23,415 nt of DNA from positions 1-23,415 of the forward strand of contig PJEW03000042.1 in assembly GCA_002900995.3 (NCBI GenBank), written 5' to 3'. The translations under genes were made by a program, and so were the position numbers. Origin of the DNA: Ganoderma boninense. Its lineage: Eukaryota; Basidiomycota; Agaricomycetes; Polyporales; Polyporaceae. Under the pieces are notes generated by a model that saw only the letters and a list, made by a program, of their open reading frames with translations, ran no database searches and was not told the origin of the DNA. Shown one piece after another: positions 8,661 to 18,222 of this stretch (the first letter of the stretch is position 1; each line of letters opens with the position of its first letter).

Positions 8661-11188
8661 ATGATCAGCTCTCTGCTGCAAGGCGCGGGCATATGCTTCG
8701 TGACGTGGTTCCTCTGGAAGTACTTCCGGCAGGTAGTCGTCAAATCCCCCTGGACAACCTTCCGGGGCCTCCTGCAGAGTCGTTCCTCTATGGTGAGTGA
8801 ACCCCGATATGCGACTGACAGCAGCGTTTAAACGCGCGGTCATAGGAAATCTTCGGCAAATCCTCGACAAGAACGGTTGGGCCTTCATGAAGAGTTTGGA
8901 ATCGTATAATGGTGTCGCGAAGTTGCACGGCCCTCTTGGTGTACGCACTTCATCCAAGCTGCTCCGGGAGATGATAGCTGACCTTCGATGTCACAGCATC
9001 GGATGCTGTTTGTCTTTGACCCGACCGCTCTGCACAACATTATCGTCAAGGATCAATACATATACGAAGAAGCTGTGTTCTTCATCCAGTATGCGTCGCG
9101 TTGTTCTCCTCGTTTGCTGCCCGCAGCTGACTGGGACTGATGTCAGGTCCAACCGGCTGCATTTCGGACCCGGCCTGCTCGGAACCCTTGGTCAGTATTC
9201 AAATGTCGCCCACACGATCTGATTTCATTCAAGTTATCCATTGCATTCCTGACCTCCGTTGCTACAGGCGACCACCACCGCAAGCAACGGAAGCTCCTCA
9301 ACCCGGTCTTCTCGATCGCCCACATGCGCCGCATGATTCCCATCTTCAACGACGTCGGCCACAAGGTGCGCGCCCGTTCCCTCATCCGTCCTGCGAGACC
9401 GTCGTTCACCTGACCCCGCGCGCCACCACAGCTCCAGGCAGCGATCGAGTCGCGCGTCCCTGCGGACGGCACCTTCGCCGAGCTCGACATGCTCACCTGG
9501 ATGGCACGCACCGCGCTCGAGCTGATCGGCCAGGCCGGGCTCGGGTACTCGTTCGACCCGCTCGTCGCAGACAAGCCCGACGACTTCGCCGTCGCCGTCA
9601 AAGCCTTCTCGTACGCCCTCCCTCCTTTCATCTTACCCCCTCTCCTTTTGTAACTAACAATGACGCCGTCAGCCCGGCGGTCCTGAACATCACGCTGCTG
9701 CGGCGCCTGCTGCCGTACGTCGCGGAGGTGGGCACGCCCGCGTTCCGCCGGTGGGTGCTCGACAGGCTCCCGCACAAGTCGGTGCAGGAGCTCAAGTCGA
9801 TCGTGGACATCATGCACGAGCGGTCCGTCGCGATCTACCGCGCGAAGAAGGCCGCGCTCGAGGCGGGCGACGACTCCGTCGCGCAGCAGGTCGGCGAGGG
9901 CAGGGACATCATGAGCATCCTGCGTGAGTCGCTTGAGCTGGGATTGCGCGGCACTGCTAGTACTGGGGGAAGGCGCGCTGACGGTGATGGCCATGGGGCG
10001 TGGTTTGGTTTTGGCTTTCAGTGCGTGCAAACATGGCTGCGTCGGAGGGGGACAGGTTGCCGGAGAGCGAGCTAATCGGGCAGATGTCGTAAGTGGCGCC
10101 CGTGTTGTTTTCCTTGTGCGCACCGCTTAGCGCAAAGCTAATCCACTCCGGCGCGCACAGGACGTTCATCTTCGCGGGCATGGACACGACCTCCAACGCG
10201 CTCTCGATCACGCTGTCGCTCCTCTGCGAGCGCCAGGACGTCCAGGCGAAGCTGCGCAACGAGATCCTGGAGGCGGCCAAGGGCGAGGACCTCGAGTACG
10301 ACGCGCTCGTGTCCCTCCCGTACCTCGACGCCGTCTGCCGCGAGACGCTAAGGCTGTGAGTGCCGCCCCTCGTTGTGTGTGACAGTGGATCTACGCACCG
10401 CATTGCATTACTGACGATCCCGCCGGCAATGGTAGGCACGCGCCTGTGGTGCAGGTGTTCCGGGAGTGAGTGTCATGTGGTTTGTTCGCTGCTGCGCGCT
10501 GACGATCATGGACTCGGAACGAAGGACCCGCCAGGACGCCGTCCTCCCGCTGTCGCAACCCGTGCGCGGGGTGGACGGGAAGCTGATGCAGGAGATCTTC
10601 GTCCCGAAGGACACGACGATCTCTGTCGGTCTGCTCGCGTCGAACCGCAACAAGGCGATCTGGGGAGAGGACGCCGAGGAGTGGAAGCCCGAGCGCTGGC
10701 TGTCGCCGCTGCCCGAGAGCGTTGGTGATGCGCATGTCCCTGGCATCTACTCGAACCTGTACGTCGAAATTCAGCCCTATTATGCTCTGCGTTTGGATGT
10801 TCGAGATCGGCTGACTGACGCTCTGCCTTGGGCCTAGGATGACGTTCCTCGGAGGCGGCCGCGCGTGCATGTAAGTCCCTCGTCCACTTCAGCTGAATTG
10901 TTCTTGCAGAGCAGAATGGCGCTGATGTCTCTTGGCTCCAGTGGCTTTAAGTTCTCGCAGCTTGAGATGAGTACGTGTTTCCCGGTACCCTTCTTTGCCG
11001 CCAGTTTCTGACTCGCTTGTCCCGCAGAGGTCGTTCTCTGCTTGTTGCTGTCTAAGTTCACCTTCGCGCCTTCGGACAAGAAGATCACATGGAATATGTC
11101 TGGAGTCCGCTTCCCGACGGTCGGCAGTAGCATGAAGCCTTCGTTGCCGATGAAGGTCGGGCTTTACAAGGGCCCTATCCCTGCTTGA
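8661..11188 (+). CDS. Cytochrome P450 monooxygenase with a 1-nt frameshift in exon 1
   Basis: Membrane-anchored haem monooxygenase, expected in the ER; the substrate cannot be read from sequence. Fourteen exons: 8661-8792, 8846-8940, 8997-9088, 9147-9190, 9268-9365, 9432-9610, 9673-9923, 10022-10088, 10161-10355, 10436-10465, 10525-10758, 10838-10870, 10942-10970 and 11028-11188. Visible in order: N-terminal anchor (MISSLLQGAG...), proline-rich hinge DNLPGPP, I-helix AGMDTTSNA, ETLR (ExxR), WKPERW, and haem loop FLGGGRACIGF with the Cys ligand. The exons sum to 1640 nt, one short of 547 codons. The break sits at the five-C run 8746-8750, between the anchor frame and the LPGPP frame. A single-base deletion or a base-call error explains it; otherwise the enzyme would lose its anchor. 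The usual family length is about 500-550 aa. Confidence 0.88.
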
Positions 11189-11407
11189 ACGGTGGTCGCT
11201 TTCGGTTTCCATTTAAGGGGATCCAGCTCGTCGATCCAGTAGCACATTAAAGCATTCATTACACGATTCTAGTTCTCTCTCGGTGCTCGCTAGCAACGGT
11301 GTATATTGATCGCTTCTCCTGTAGTGTCATGCCGCCAGAGTTGAATACTGCATACTACTTCCTCGTAATGCACCAACAATCATGATCAGATAACGGAAAA
11401 TACTCTA

Positions 11408-12630
11408 CTACGATGGATCAAGACCCATGTCCTCAACGAAGCGAGAGTCCACTACGTATTCCTCAGGTATCAGGGTCCCCTTCTCGAGCTGGGACGGGTC
11501 CATCCAGTCGAACTTTGCGTCATTATCCCATCCCTCAGCCTTCATCCTGTCGGCAAACAGGCCCTTCAAGTACGCGTAATCCGGCTCCTGTGTAAACTTC
11601 AGGCTGGTGTAATGCGAGTAGTAAGCCTGAAACTCGGGTGGGCAATGGGCGGCGACGAAGTCACGGAAAGGCGGGCCAGCTTTCATATCCCGCGTGCGTT
11701 CCAACTTCGCTTTGTAGGTTGGAGCGTATATCCCCTGCCACGGGAGATCCCCACAGTAGAACTCAACCAAGACGTAGAACAGCGCTTCGATGTCGTCCCT
11801 TCTGCAGAGCTCTAGAAACCCGTGTGTCATTCATCAGCTTCCGACTTGGCGGTCGACAAGGACGGCATGAGTGAAATCTGCTTACCATGGTGTTTGTGCG
11901 CAGCTATGCTAGCATACACCGCTGTGCCCATCGCGCTCCGATTCGCGACATACGGATGGTGCTTGCCTGTGGCCGGGTCCAGATAGAGTTTGGAATGGCC
12001 GAAGTCGAATAGGTGCACAACGTGAGCGTTCTCCCTCATGCCGATGGCGAAGTTATGTGGCTTAATGTCCACTACGAGCAGTCCACGAGAGTGCACATAT
12101 TCAATTCTAGAAAGCTATCAAAATCGATCCAGTCCGTCAACGGACTTCGCCACAGTACTTTATTAACGGAAACCGGAAAGAGCAACTCACCATTTGTTGC
12201 GCTATCATGCACACAGTGCGCGGCGAGAACTTGCGCCTGCAGAACTTGAAGAGCGATGCCAAGTTCGGCCCAAGCCTCTCGAGTATCAGGACGTAGTTTC
12301 CATGATCCTTGCCAGCCCATAACAGCGATGGAAAACCAACGGAGGGTCTCCCGAGCAGCTTATAGACGGCGGACTCATAAGCCAAGGCTGGGGGGTGGCT
12401 GGTGTCGTGGTCAACGTGAAGCATCTCCATCTTGATAGCCACCTCATCTCCAGTCAGCATATTGAAGGCTCGAGTTACATCTCCTGCAGTGATACATTAG
12501 TAGTGTTGGAAGCCACTGCGCACGGCGTCGCCACCCTGAGCTCACCGCCTGCACCTCCGCCTATGCAGTGGGTGACCTGGTATATGCCACACACAGTAAA
12601 GGCCCATAAGTATCCCTCCGCGTCATCCAT
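11408..12630 (-). CDS. CK1-like protein kinase B (non-RD)
   Basis: Paralogue of kinase A with the same 336-aa length. Exons: 12630-12546, 12483-12191, 12114-11886 and 11811-11408, total 1011 nt, ending in TAG. Motifs: IGGGAGG loop (residues 23-29), VAIK with Lys46, FCRRKFS, YVHSRG, VVDIKPHN with Asp142, DFG at 163-165, and RRDDIEALFYVL with LPWQG. As in kinase A, HRD reads VVD. The second intron uses the acceptor before 12114 rather than the nearer TAG at 12107-12105, because only the former keeps the frame and gives the conserved (D/S)RIEYVHSRG. The gene faces away from fusion 2 across 224 bp and converges on the P450 across 219 bp. Activity is plausible because Lys, Asp, Asn and DFG are intact, but it is not proven. 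Confidence 0.88.
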
Positions 12631-12854
12631 GTGCCGTAGCAGGAGGCCAGTGGAAGGCCGACAAAGAACAGTAACCACACTAGATCCGAGTCGCCGGGCG
12701 AGGGGAATTAATGGCGCCGAGTCGCACATGCCGAAGCGCTAAGGCGCAAACATGTGCAAACCATCCCGGCCAATGACGTCCAACAGCCAAGCGCTGACGT
12801 GTGACGCTTGAACGCGTCCAACCACCATCTTGTCTGGTACCCTCCTGTGGCTAA
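12631..12854. promoter_or_regulatory. Bidirectional promoter region, cassette 2
   Basis: The 224-bp spacer lies between divergent ATGs. It contains CCAAT at 12770-12774 overlapping TGACGTC at 12774-12780, and a second TGACGT at 12795-12800, 60 bp before the fusion 2 ATG. These resemble CCAAT-box and CRE-like bZIP sites. A TGACGT also lies 53 bp before the fusion 3 ATG. Regulatory use is inferred. Confidence 0.5.
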
Positions 12855-14783
12855 ATGCCCCATTCATTTGTACCCCTCAAATTTAATCCCAAGCTCACTG
12901 CCTACTGGCTCCCGCCGTCTGGACAACTCGCTGCCGCCAAAATACATGTCGCATCGTTTTGGGCTCTCCGGACCAACTGGTCTGGCGATGAGAGCGACAA
13001 AGCACCGGGTTTTATCTTTGTCGTCTCTTCCGATCCGTCACCTTTCCCCCTCGAGAACGCGTCGCTTACCATAGGGCCAAAGTTCGCCAGGAACACCGGA
13101 GCATGTTGGAACGACGCCACTGCATTGCGGACAACGAAACCCATCAGGACCTTCAAGGAGGAACATATGCCTCTCCCGCTGTACCTACACACCGTGCCCA
13201 TGCTTTCTCTCAGCCCTTACGCTTGTCCTCCTATGAAGACTGTCCGCTACCAGCTCGATAAACCAAGCCTCGACAAATTCCTCCACTTTGCCCATGAGCT
13301 CCAGGACGCCGGGTGGGCCTTCCGGAAGTGGCACGCACGACGTCACGGCAGGACGGGTGGGTCAGAGCAAGCTCAAGAGGATTGGTCTACCTTCGGAGAA
13401 GGCGGTAGGTATGTCCTTGGGGGCCGAAACGACCCAAAGGCGTATGTGTTCAAGTTCTTAGAGGGCCCACTTTACCCGTCTTTTGAGGGTCCGGGCAACA
13501 TCTACCACGAGATCTGGCAATATAAACAGTTCGTCTTGACCGTTACTTTTCTCCGCACAGCACTAGAGCTGACTTCATCATTCTAGGGTGTGCCAAGACT
13601 ACAAGTGGACAGGTGCCGAGCAGACCATAGACTGGGTGAGAGGCGCAAGGAAGGTGTGTGTCGCTGCCAGCATGCCGGTTCTCTCTTTGCAGAGGTCCTG
13701 ATCGACGTGCATGCTCGTTAGCATATCACTTCAGCTTCACCACGCGACATGGAGGCTTGTGTGGCGTCTCCTTCTGCGAACTCATCCGCTATTCTTTCGG
13801 ACCCTCTGTGGCGCGCGGATGCCTGGTTGCTGTGTGGGATACGGTATCCTCCTCTTGACCCTGACGCGGTGGACTGCAACTCTGATACTGGGTCAGACTT
13901 TATGGAGACCACTTTCCCGATGTTTCCTTATCGGTTTCCCTCTGTTACCATGCCCGTCCGCGTGCGGACCGTGGCTTTCGACTTGTTTGGAACGATCCTG
14001 GTACGTGCTACAGTCCTGTGCCCGCTCTGCGTCTTCGTGCTTATCAGCATGCTGTCCTAGGACCGTGATGGTGCTATCCATGATGCGCTCACGCCATGGA
14101 CTCTCGTGAGCGGGTGCCGGAAGACGGCCGCCCAGCTCACAAAGGTCTACCTGGAACGCGAGGCTCTCCTTAACTACCACTCCTCCACGACACCGATATC
14201 CCTTGCCCGCGTCGTACACTCCGCGCTCACGGAGGTGTCAGAGCTGCTCGATCTCCGAATATCTCCCCATTCAGCGATGTTCCATGACTCCATGACGCGC
14301 ATCCTCGCTCCAACGCTGTTCCCAGACGTCGAGCCCGCAGTCACGGCGCTAGCGGCCCGCGGTATCAGACTGGTCTGCTTTCCGCCGCACTCGCTCACGA
14401 CCACTGCGCACTACAAATCCAGGCTACCACGCGTGTTCCTCGATCATGTCTCGTTCTCCCCCATCGCCGCCCCCGTGCACACCGCAGCACCCCGAGAGAT
14501 GTTCCGCAGCATATCCGGCGAGCATACCCCTCAACCCAGAATGCCAGCGCATCCCGAGCTTCAGCCGGACCGAGACTCTGAGATCCTGGTGGTGAGCACC
14601 GGGGTCGGGCGGATCCTCGCTCCCGCGATCAGGGGAAAACTCGCCACCGCGCTGCTGAAACGTCCTGAGAGTGTGGAGGCGAACGTCGAGTTCCGAATCG
14701 GGCGAAAACCAGAGGACAATCCTGATCCGCTGCTGGTCGTCGACGGTCTGATGGAGCTGTGCGCTGCGCTCAAGCTCCTATGA
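12855..14783 (+). CDS. Two-domain fusion protein 2: unknown module plus HAD-like domain
   Basis: Exons 12855-13528, 13587-13653, 13722-14000 and 14061-14783, total 1743 nt, 580 aa. The N-terminal module (residues 1 to about 247) opens MPHSFVPLKFNPKLTAYWLP and carries SFWALRTNW, RYVLGGRNDPKAYVFKF and DYKWTGAEQ; I do not know this family. The HAD-like domain has motif I FDLFGTIL with Asp334, then DRDG after intron 3, FPDVEPAVTAL, CFPPHS as motif II (about 446) and VDGLMELCAALKLL at the end. Where type II dehalogenases have a motif III Lys and a motif IV Asp, it reads PVHTAAPREMF and STGVGRILAPA, so catalysis is doubtful. The exon 3 acceptor at 13721 is the one that keeps the frame; the TTCAG at 13729-13733 does not. 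Confidence 0.82.
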
Positions 14784-15185
14784 GCCTGAACGACGCCTGA
14801 GTTCTCGTTCTTTTGCTTTACACTTGACATTGATCTGCGTGGGGTTCCCTGGGTGTCTAGCGCCAACTGTGTTTTGCTTTGTACCCTGCATTCTCTGTCA
14901 CGGATTCGGTTCAAGATATGTGTACGAGGCCTCATGTTGTTATACCCATCTTCGTTCACTATCGCTCTCTTTCATTCTCGGACTCATAATCGCTATGTTT
15001 TGCTCTGCGCTCTACTTCTGCTGTTCTCTTACCATCCTCAATTCAAAGTTGATATCGCTCCTCATGTGCTGCCACGACCGCGACGTTCACGTCAAGGACA
15101 ACAACTCGAGCATTCGAATAGCCCGGCATGCGCAGAGCAGCTGGGACCTACCTCGGTCCACGAATGCATCCGAATCACCGCTACA
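12855..15185 (+). repeat. Tandem duplication, unit 1 (fusion 2 and its 3' flank)
   Basis: The unit matches 15653-17935. Similarity covers exons, introns and about 400 bp of 3' flank, including the shared strings GGTTCAAGATATGTGTACGA and CTCGGTCC near its end. The HAD exon differs at about 24 of 240 residues (counted by eye). The duplication is much younger than the cassette duplication. Confidence 0.88.
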
Positions 15186-15652
15186 CCGCAGAGCTACTAT
15201 GAGTGTAGCCTACACTCACCCGGGCCAGGCTGTACCTAATTATGTGCTGTATTCATCATGAACGTGCATGATGCATTCCGCTGGAGGCGAAGATTAGGAA
15301 GCTGAAGCGCTGAAGCATCGGGTGGAGGAATTGCGAGAGACACAGCATCCTTTCAAGGACAACTCTTGTTCCCCAGTACGGTACTACATGGGTTAAAATT
15401 CAGAAAGTAGAACGGGGCTCGCGGAACACCATGCGTTACCAGCTGCCGAGCAAGGAACTCTCCAGGAGTGGACAGCGGCGTACGTTGCCCGTTATGTTCA
15501 TGTTCTGGCAGTAGACTTGGATTACAGCCCCGCAGGGCGGGGCGCTTGTGCACCGCCTCCGTCGCATCATGCTCAAACGTTGAAACGTTGAACATTCACT
15601 GACGTTCAACCACCGTCTGTCTTCTCCGTCTGCTGTGGCCTCCTGCGGCGCA
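14784..15652. other. 3' flank of fusion 2 and promoter region of fusion 3
   Basis: 14784-15185 is the duplicated 3' flank shared with 17561-17935. From about 15185 to 15650 I see no gene. A short coding-like relict (AEALKHRVEELRETQ in one frame) lies at about 15306-15350. No kinase sequence is detectable upstream of fusion 3, unlike the other two full-length fusion genes. The final 60 bp resemble the fusion 2 promoter. Confidence 0.5.
15575..15590. repeat. Tandem 8-bp repeat upstream of fusion 3
   Basis: AAACGTTG occurs twice in direct succession about 70 bp before the fusion 3 ATG, just before a TGACGT at 15600-15605. It could be a factor-binding repeat, or chance. Confidence 0.4.
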
Positions 15653-17560
15653 ATGCCCCATTCATTTGTCCCCCTCAAATTTAACCCTGAACTCACTGCA
15701 TACTGGCTCCCACCGTCTGGGCAACTCGCTGCTGCCAAAATCGACGTTGAATCGTTTTGGGCTCTTCGGACGAACTGGGCTGGCAATGAGCGCGAGCCCG
15801 CAGCGGGTTTCATCTTCGTTATCTCTTCGGATCCATCGCCATTCCCCCTCCAGAATGCATCGTTAACCATAGGGCCAAGGCTCGCCACGGACACTGGGGC
15901 TCATTGCGACGACGCGACTGCATTGCGCACAACGAAACCCTTGAAGACGATCCAGGAGGATTTGTCCCTCCCGCTGTACTTGCACACGGTCCCCATGCTT
16001 ACTATCAGCCCTTACGCTCGACATCCTATCAAGACTGTCCGTTACCAGCTTGACAAGCCGAGCCTGAAGAAATTCCTCGATGTTGCCCACGAGCTGCAGG
16101 ATGCGGCGCGGGCCTTCCGGGAGTGGCATAAACGACGTCACAGCAGGACGGGCGGGTCAGAGCACGTCCAAGAGGACTGGTCCACCTTCGGTGAAGGCGA
16201 TAGGTATGTCCTTGGGGGGCGGAACGATCCAAAGGCGTATGTGTTCAAGTTCATAGAGAGCCCACCTTTCCCGTCTCTTGAGGGTGCGGGCAACATCTAC
16301 CACGAAATCTGGCAATACAAGCAGTTAGTCTTGACCCTTGCTTTTCTCCGCACAGCGCTGGAGCTGACTTCATTATTCTAGGGTGTGCAAAGACTACAAG
16401 TGGACGGGTGCAGAGCAGACCATAGATTGGGTCAGAGACACAAGGAAGGTGTGTGTTACTCAATTCTCTCTTCGAAGCTGTCCGGATTGACGTGCATGCT
16501 CGTTAGAATGTCCCCTCGATTTTACAGCGCGACTTTGAAGCTTGTGTGGCGTTCCCTGCGAGTCCATCCGCCGTTCTTTCGGATCCTCTCTGGCGCGCGA
16601 ATGCCTTGTTGCTTAGTGCAGCCCAATATCCTCCCATTGACCCTGACGCAGTAGCCTATGATTCTGACAACGAGTCGGAGTTCATGGAGACCACTTTCCC
16701 CATGTGTCCTGTTCGGTTTCCCTCGGTCTCCATGCCCGTCCGCGTGCGGACCCTGGCATTCGACTTGTTTGGAACGATCTTGGTACGTGCTACAGTCCTG
16801 TGCCCGCCCTGCGTCTCCGTGCTTATCAGTATGCCAGAACCGAGATGGTGCTATCCATGATGCGCTCACGCCATGGACTTTCGTGAGCGGGTGCCGGAAG
16901 ACGGCCGCCCAGCTCACAAGGATCTACCTGGAACGCGAGGCTCTCCTTAACTACCACTCCTCCACGACGCCGATATCCCTTGCCCGCGTCGTGCACTCCG
17001 CACTCACCGATGTCTCCGAGCGGCTCGACCTCCGAATATCTCCCCATTCAGCGATGTTCAATGATGCCATGACGCGCATCCTCGCTCCAACGCTCTTTCA
17101 AGATGTTGAGCCCGCAGTCACAGCGCTAGTGGCCCGCGGTGTTAGGCTAGTTTGCTTCCCGCCGCACTCGCTCACGACCACTGCGCACTTCAAATCCAGG
17201 CTACCACGCGCGTTCCTCGATCACGTCTCGTTCTCCCCCATCGTGGCTCCCGTGCACACCGAAGCACCCCGAGAGATGTTCCGCAGCATATCCGACGAAC
17301 ATATCCTTCGACCCCGAATGTCACCCCATCCCGAGCTCCAGCCGGACCGAGACTCGGAGATCCTGGTGGTGAGCACCGGGGTCGGGCGTATTCTCGCTCC
17401 CGCGATCAGGGGAAAACTCGCCACCGCGCTGCTGAAACGCCCTGAGAGTGTGGAGGCGAATGTCGACTTCTGCATTGGGCGAAAACCGGGGGACAATCCT
17501 GACCCGCTGCTGGTTGTCGACGGTCTGATGGAGCTGTGCGCTGCGCTCAAGCTCCTATAA
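15653..17560 (+). CDS. Two-domain fusion protein 3: unknown module plus HAD-like domain
   Basis: Recent tandem copy of fusion 2. Exons 15653-16323, 16382-16448, 16528-16782 and 16838-17560, total 1716 nt, 571 aa; using the acceptor ending at 16506 would add 7 residues, also in frame. The N-terminal module opens MPHSFVPLKFNPELTAYWLP. The HAD part has FDLFGTIL (Asp325), but the first residue after intron 3 is Asn (NRDG) where fusions 1 and 2 have Asp. The motif III and IV positions are degenerate exactly as in fusion 2. The start is the ATG shared by all copies. No kinase gene is paired with it; upstream lies the fusion 2 flank. There is no frameshift and no internal stop, so it appears intact. 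Confidence 0.82.
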
Positions 17561-17935
17561 GCCTGAGCGACACCTGAGCTTTTTTGTTTTAAGCTTGACA
17601 TCGATTGGTGCGGGTTTAACTCAGTGCCCCGTGCTAGCTGCGTTTTGCTTTGTAGCCTGCATTCGCTATACTAGTTTGGTTCAAGATATGTGTACGAGGG
17701 CTAATGTCGTTATACCCATCTTCGCTCATCGCTCTTTTGTTCTCCGACTCATACTCGCTATCTTTTGCTATGCGCTCCATTTCCGTTGTTCTGCATCTCG
17801 TCCCGTCTGCAATTCAAAGCTGATATCGCTGCCCGCGTACTGCCACGAACATTCAAAAACCAGAATTCCAGCATTCGGACCGACCTGAGCGACTGGGACT
17901 AGCCTCGGTCCGTCAATGCATCCGAGTCGGCAAAC
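15653..17935 (+). repeat. Tandem duplication, unit 2 (fusion 3 and its 3' flank)
   Basis: Counterpart of 12855-15185, offset by about 2.75-2.8 kb. Similarity fades near CTCGGTCCGTCAATGCATCCGA (split as CTCGGTCC and TGCATCCGA), which is where the open frame upstream of the DUF6535 gene begins. Confidence 0.88.
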
Positions 17936-18222
17936 GCCGCTCTGTCGAAGGCAGAGATTAACGCGTTGACACAATGGCAACAGCCTAAGCCTTCTCACAA
18001 CCACCACCACACGACGGTGAGTACCACTTCGTGAAGCTCAGGTGTCCATCTGACTCGCTTTTAAACGAGAACAAAAGATGGACTTCGCTGGAAGTGTTAC
18101 TCATCAACGGTCTTTGCATGGCTCACCACTCCGAGTCGACTCTGCCAGGGGCCCGGCAGAGCATAAGGCAAACCAACCGCATTTATCCCATGCATATATT
18201 GACAACAGTCGTTCGTCCATAG
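17561..18222 (+). other. Fusion 3 3' flank and unresolved 5' part of the DUF6535 gene
   Basis: 17561-17900 is fusion 3 3' flank. From 17903 to 18016 one frame is open (ASESANAALSKAEINAL, then a His-rich HNHHHTT) and ends at a good GTGAGT donor. It has no in-frame ATG and follows a TAG at 17900-17902. It could be the first DUF6535 exon if translation starts in another exon, or a relict. The following 206 bp would be a long intron for this locus and may hide an exon. Confidence 0.4.

Larger units (their letters stand above)
11408..14783. repeat. Kinase/fusion cassette, copy 2
   Basis: The block holds kinase B (-), a 224-bp spacer and fusion 2 (+), arranged as in 2049-5379. Both genes keep intron positions and phases relative to copy 1. 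Confidence 0.85.

Noticed and set aside
9143..10123. 326-codon minus-strand ORF
   Set aside because: It is the antisense of P450 exons with Arg/Pro/Ser-rich composition and no motif; the plus strand explains the coding signal.
13734..13748. TTCAG acceptor for fusion 2 exon 3 just before 13734
   Set aside because: Using it puts the HAD exon out of frame; the acceptor ending at 13721 keeps the frame.
15635..15652. Fusion 3 start at 15635
   Set aside because: The codon there is GTG, not ATG; the conserved ATG is at 15653.
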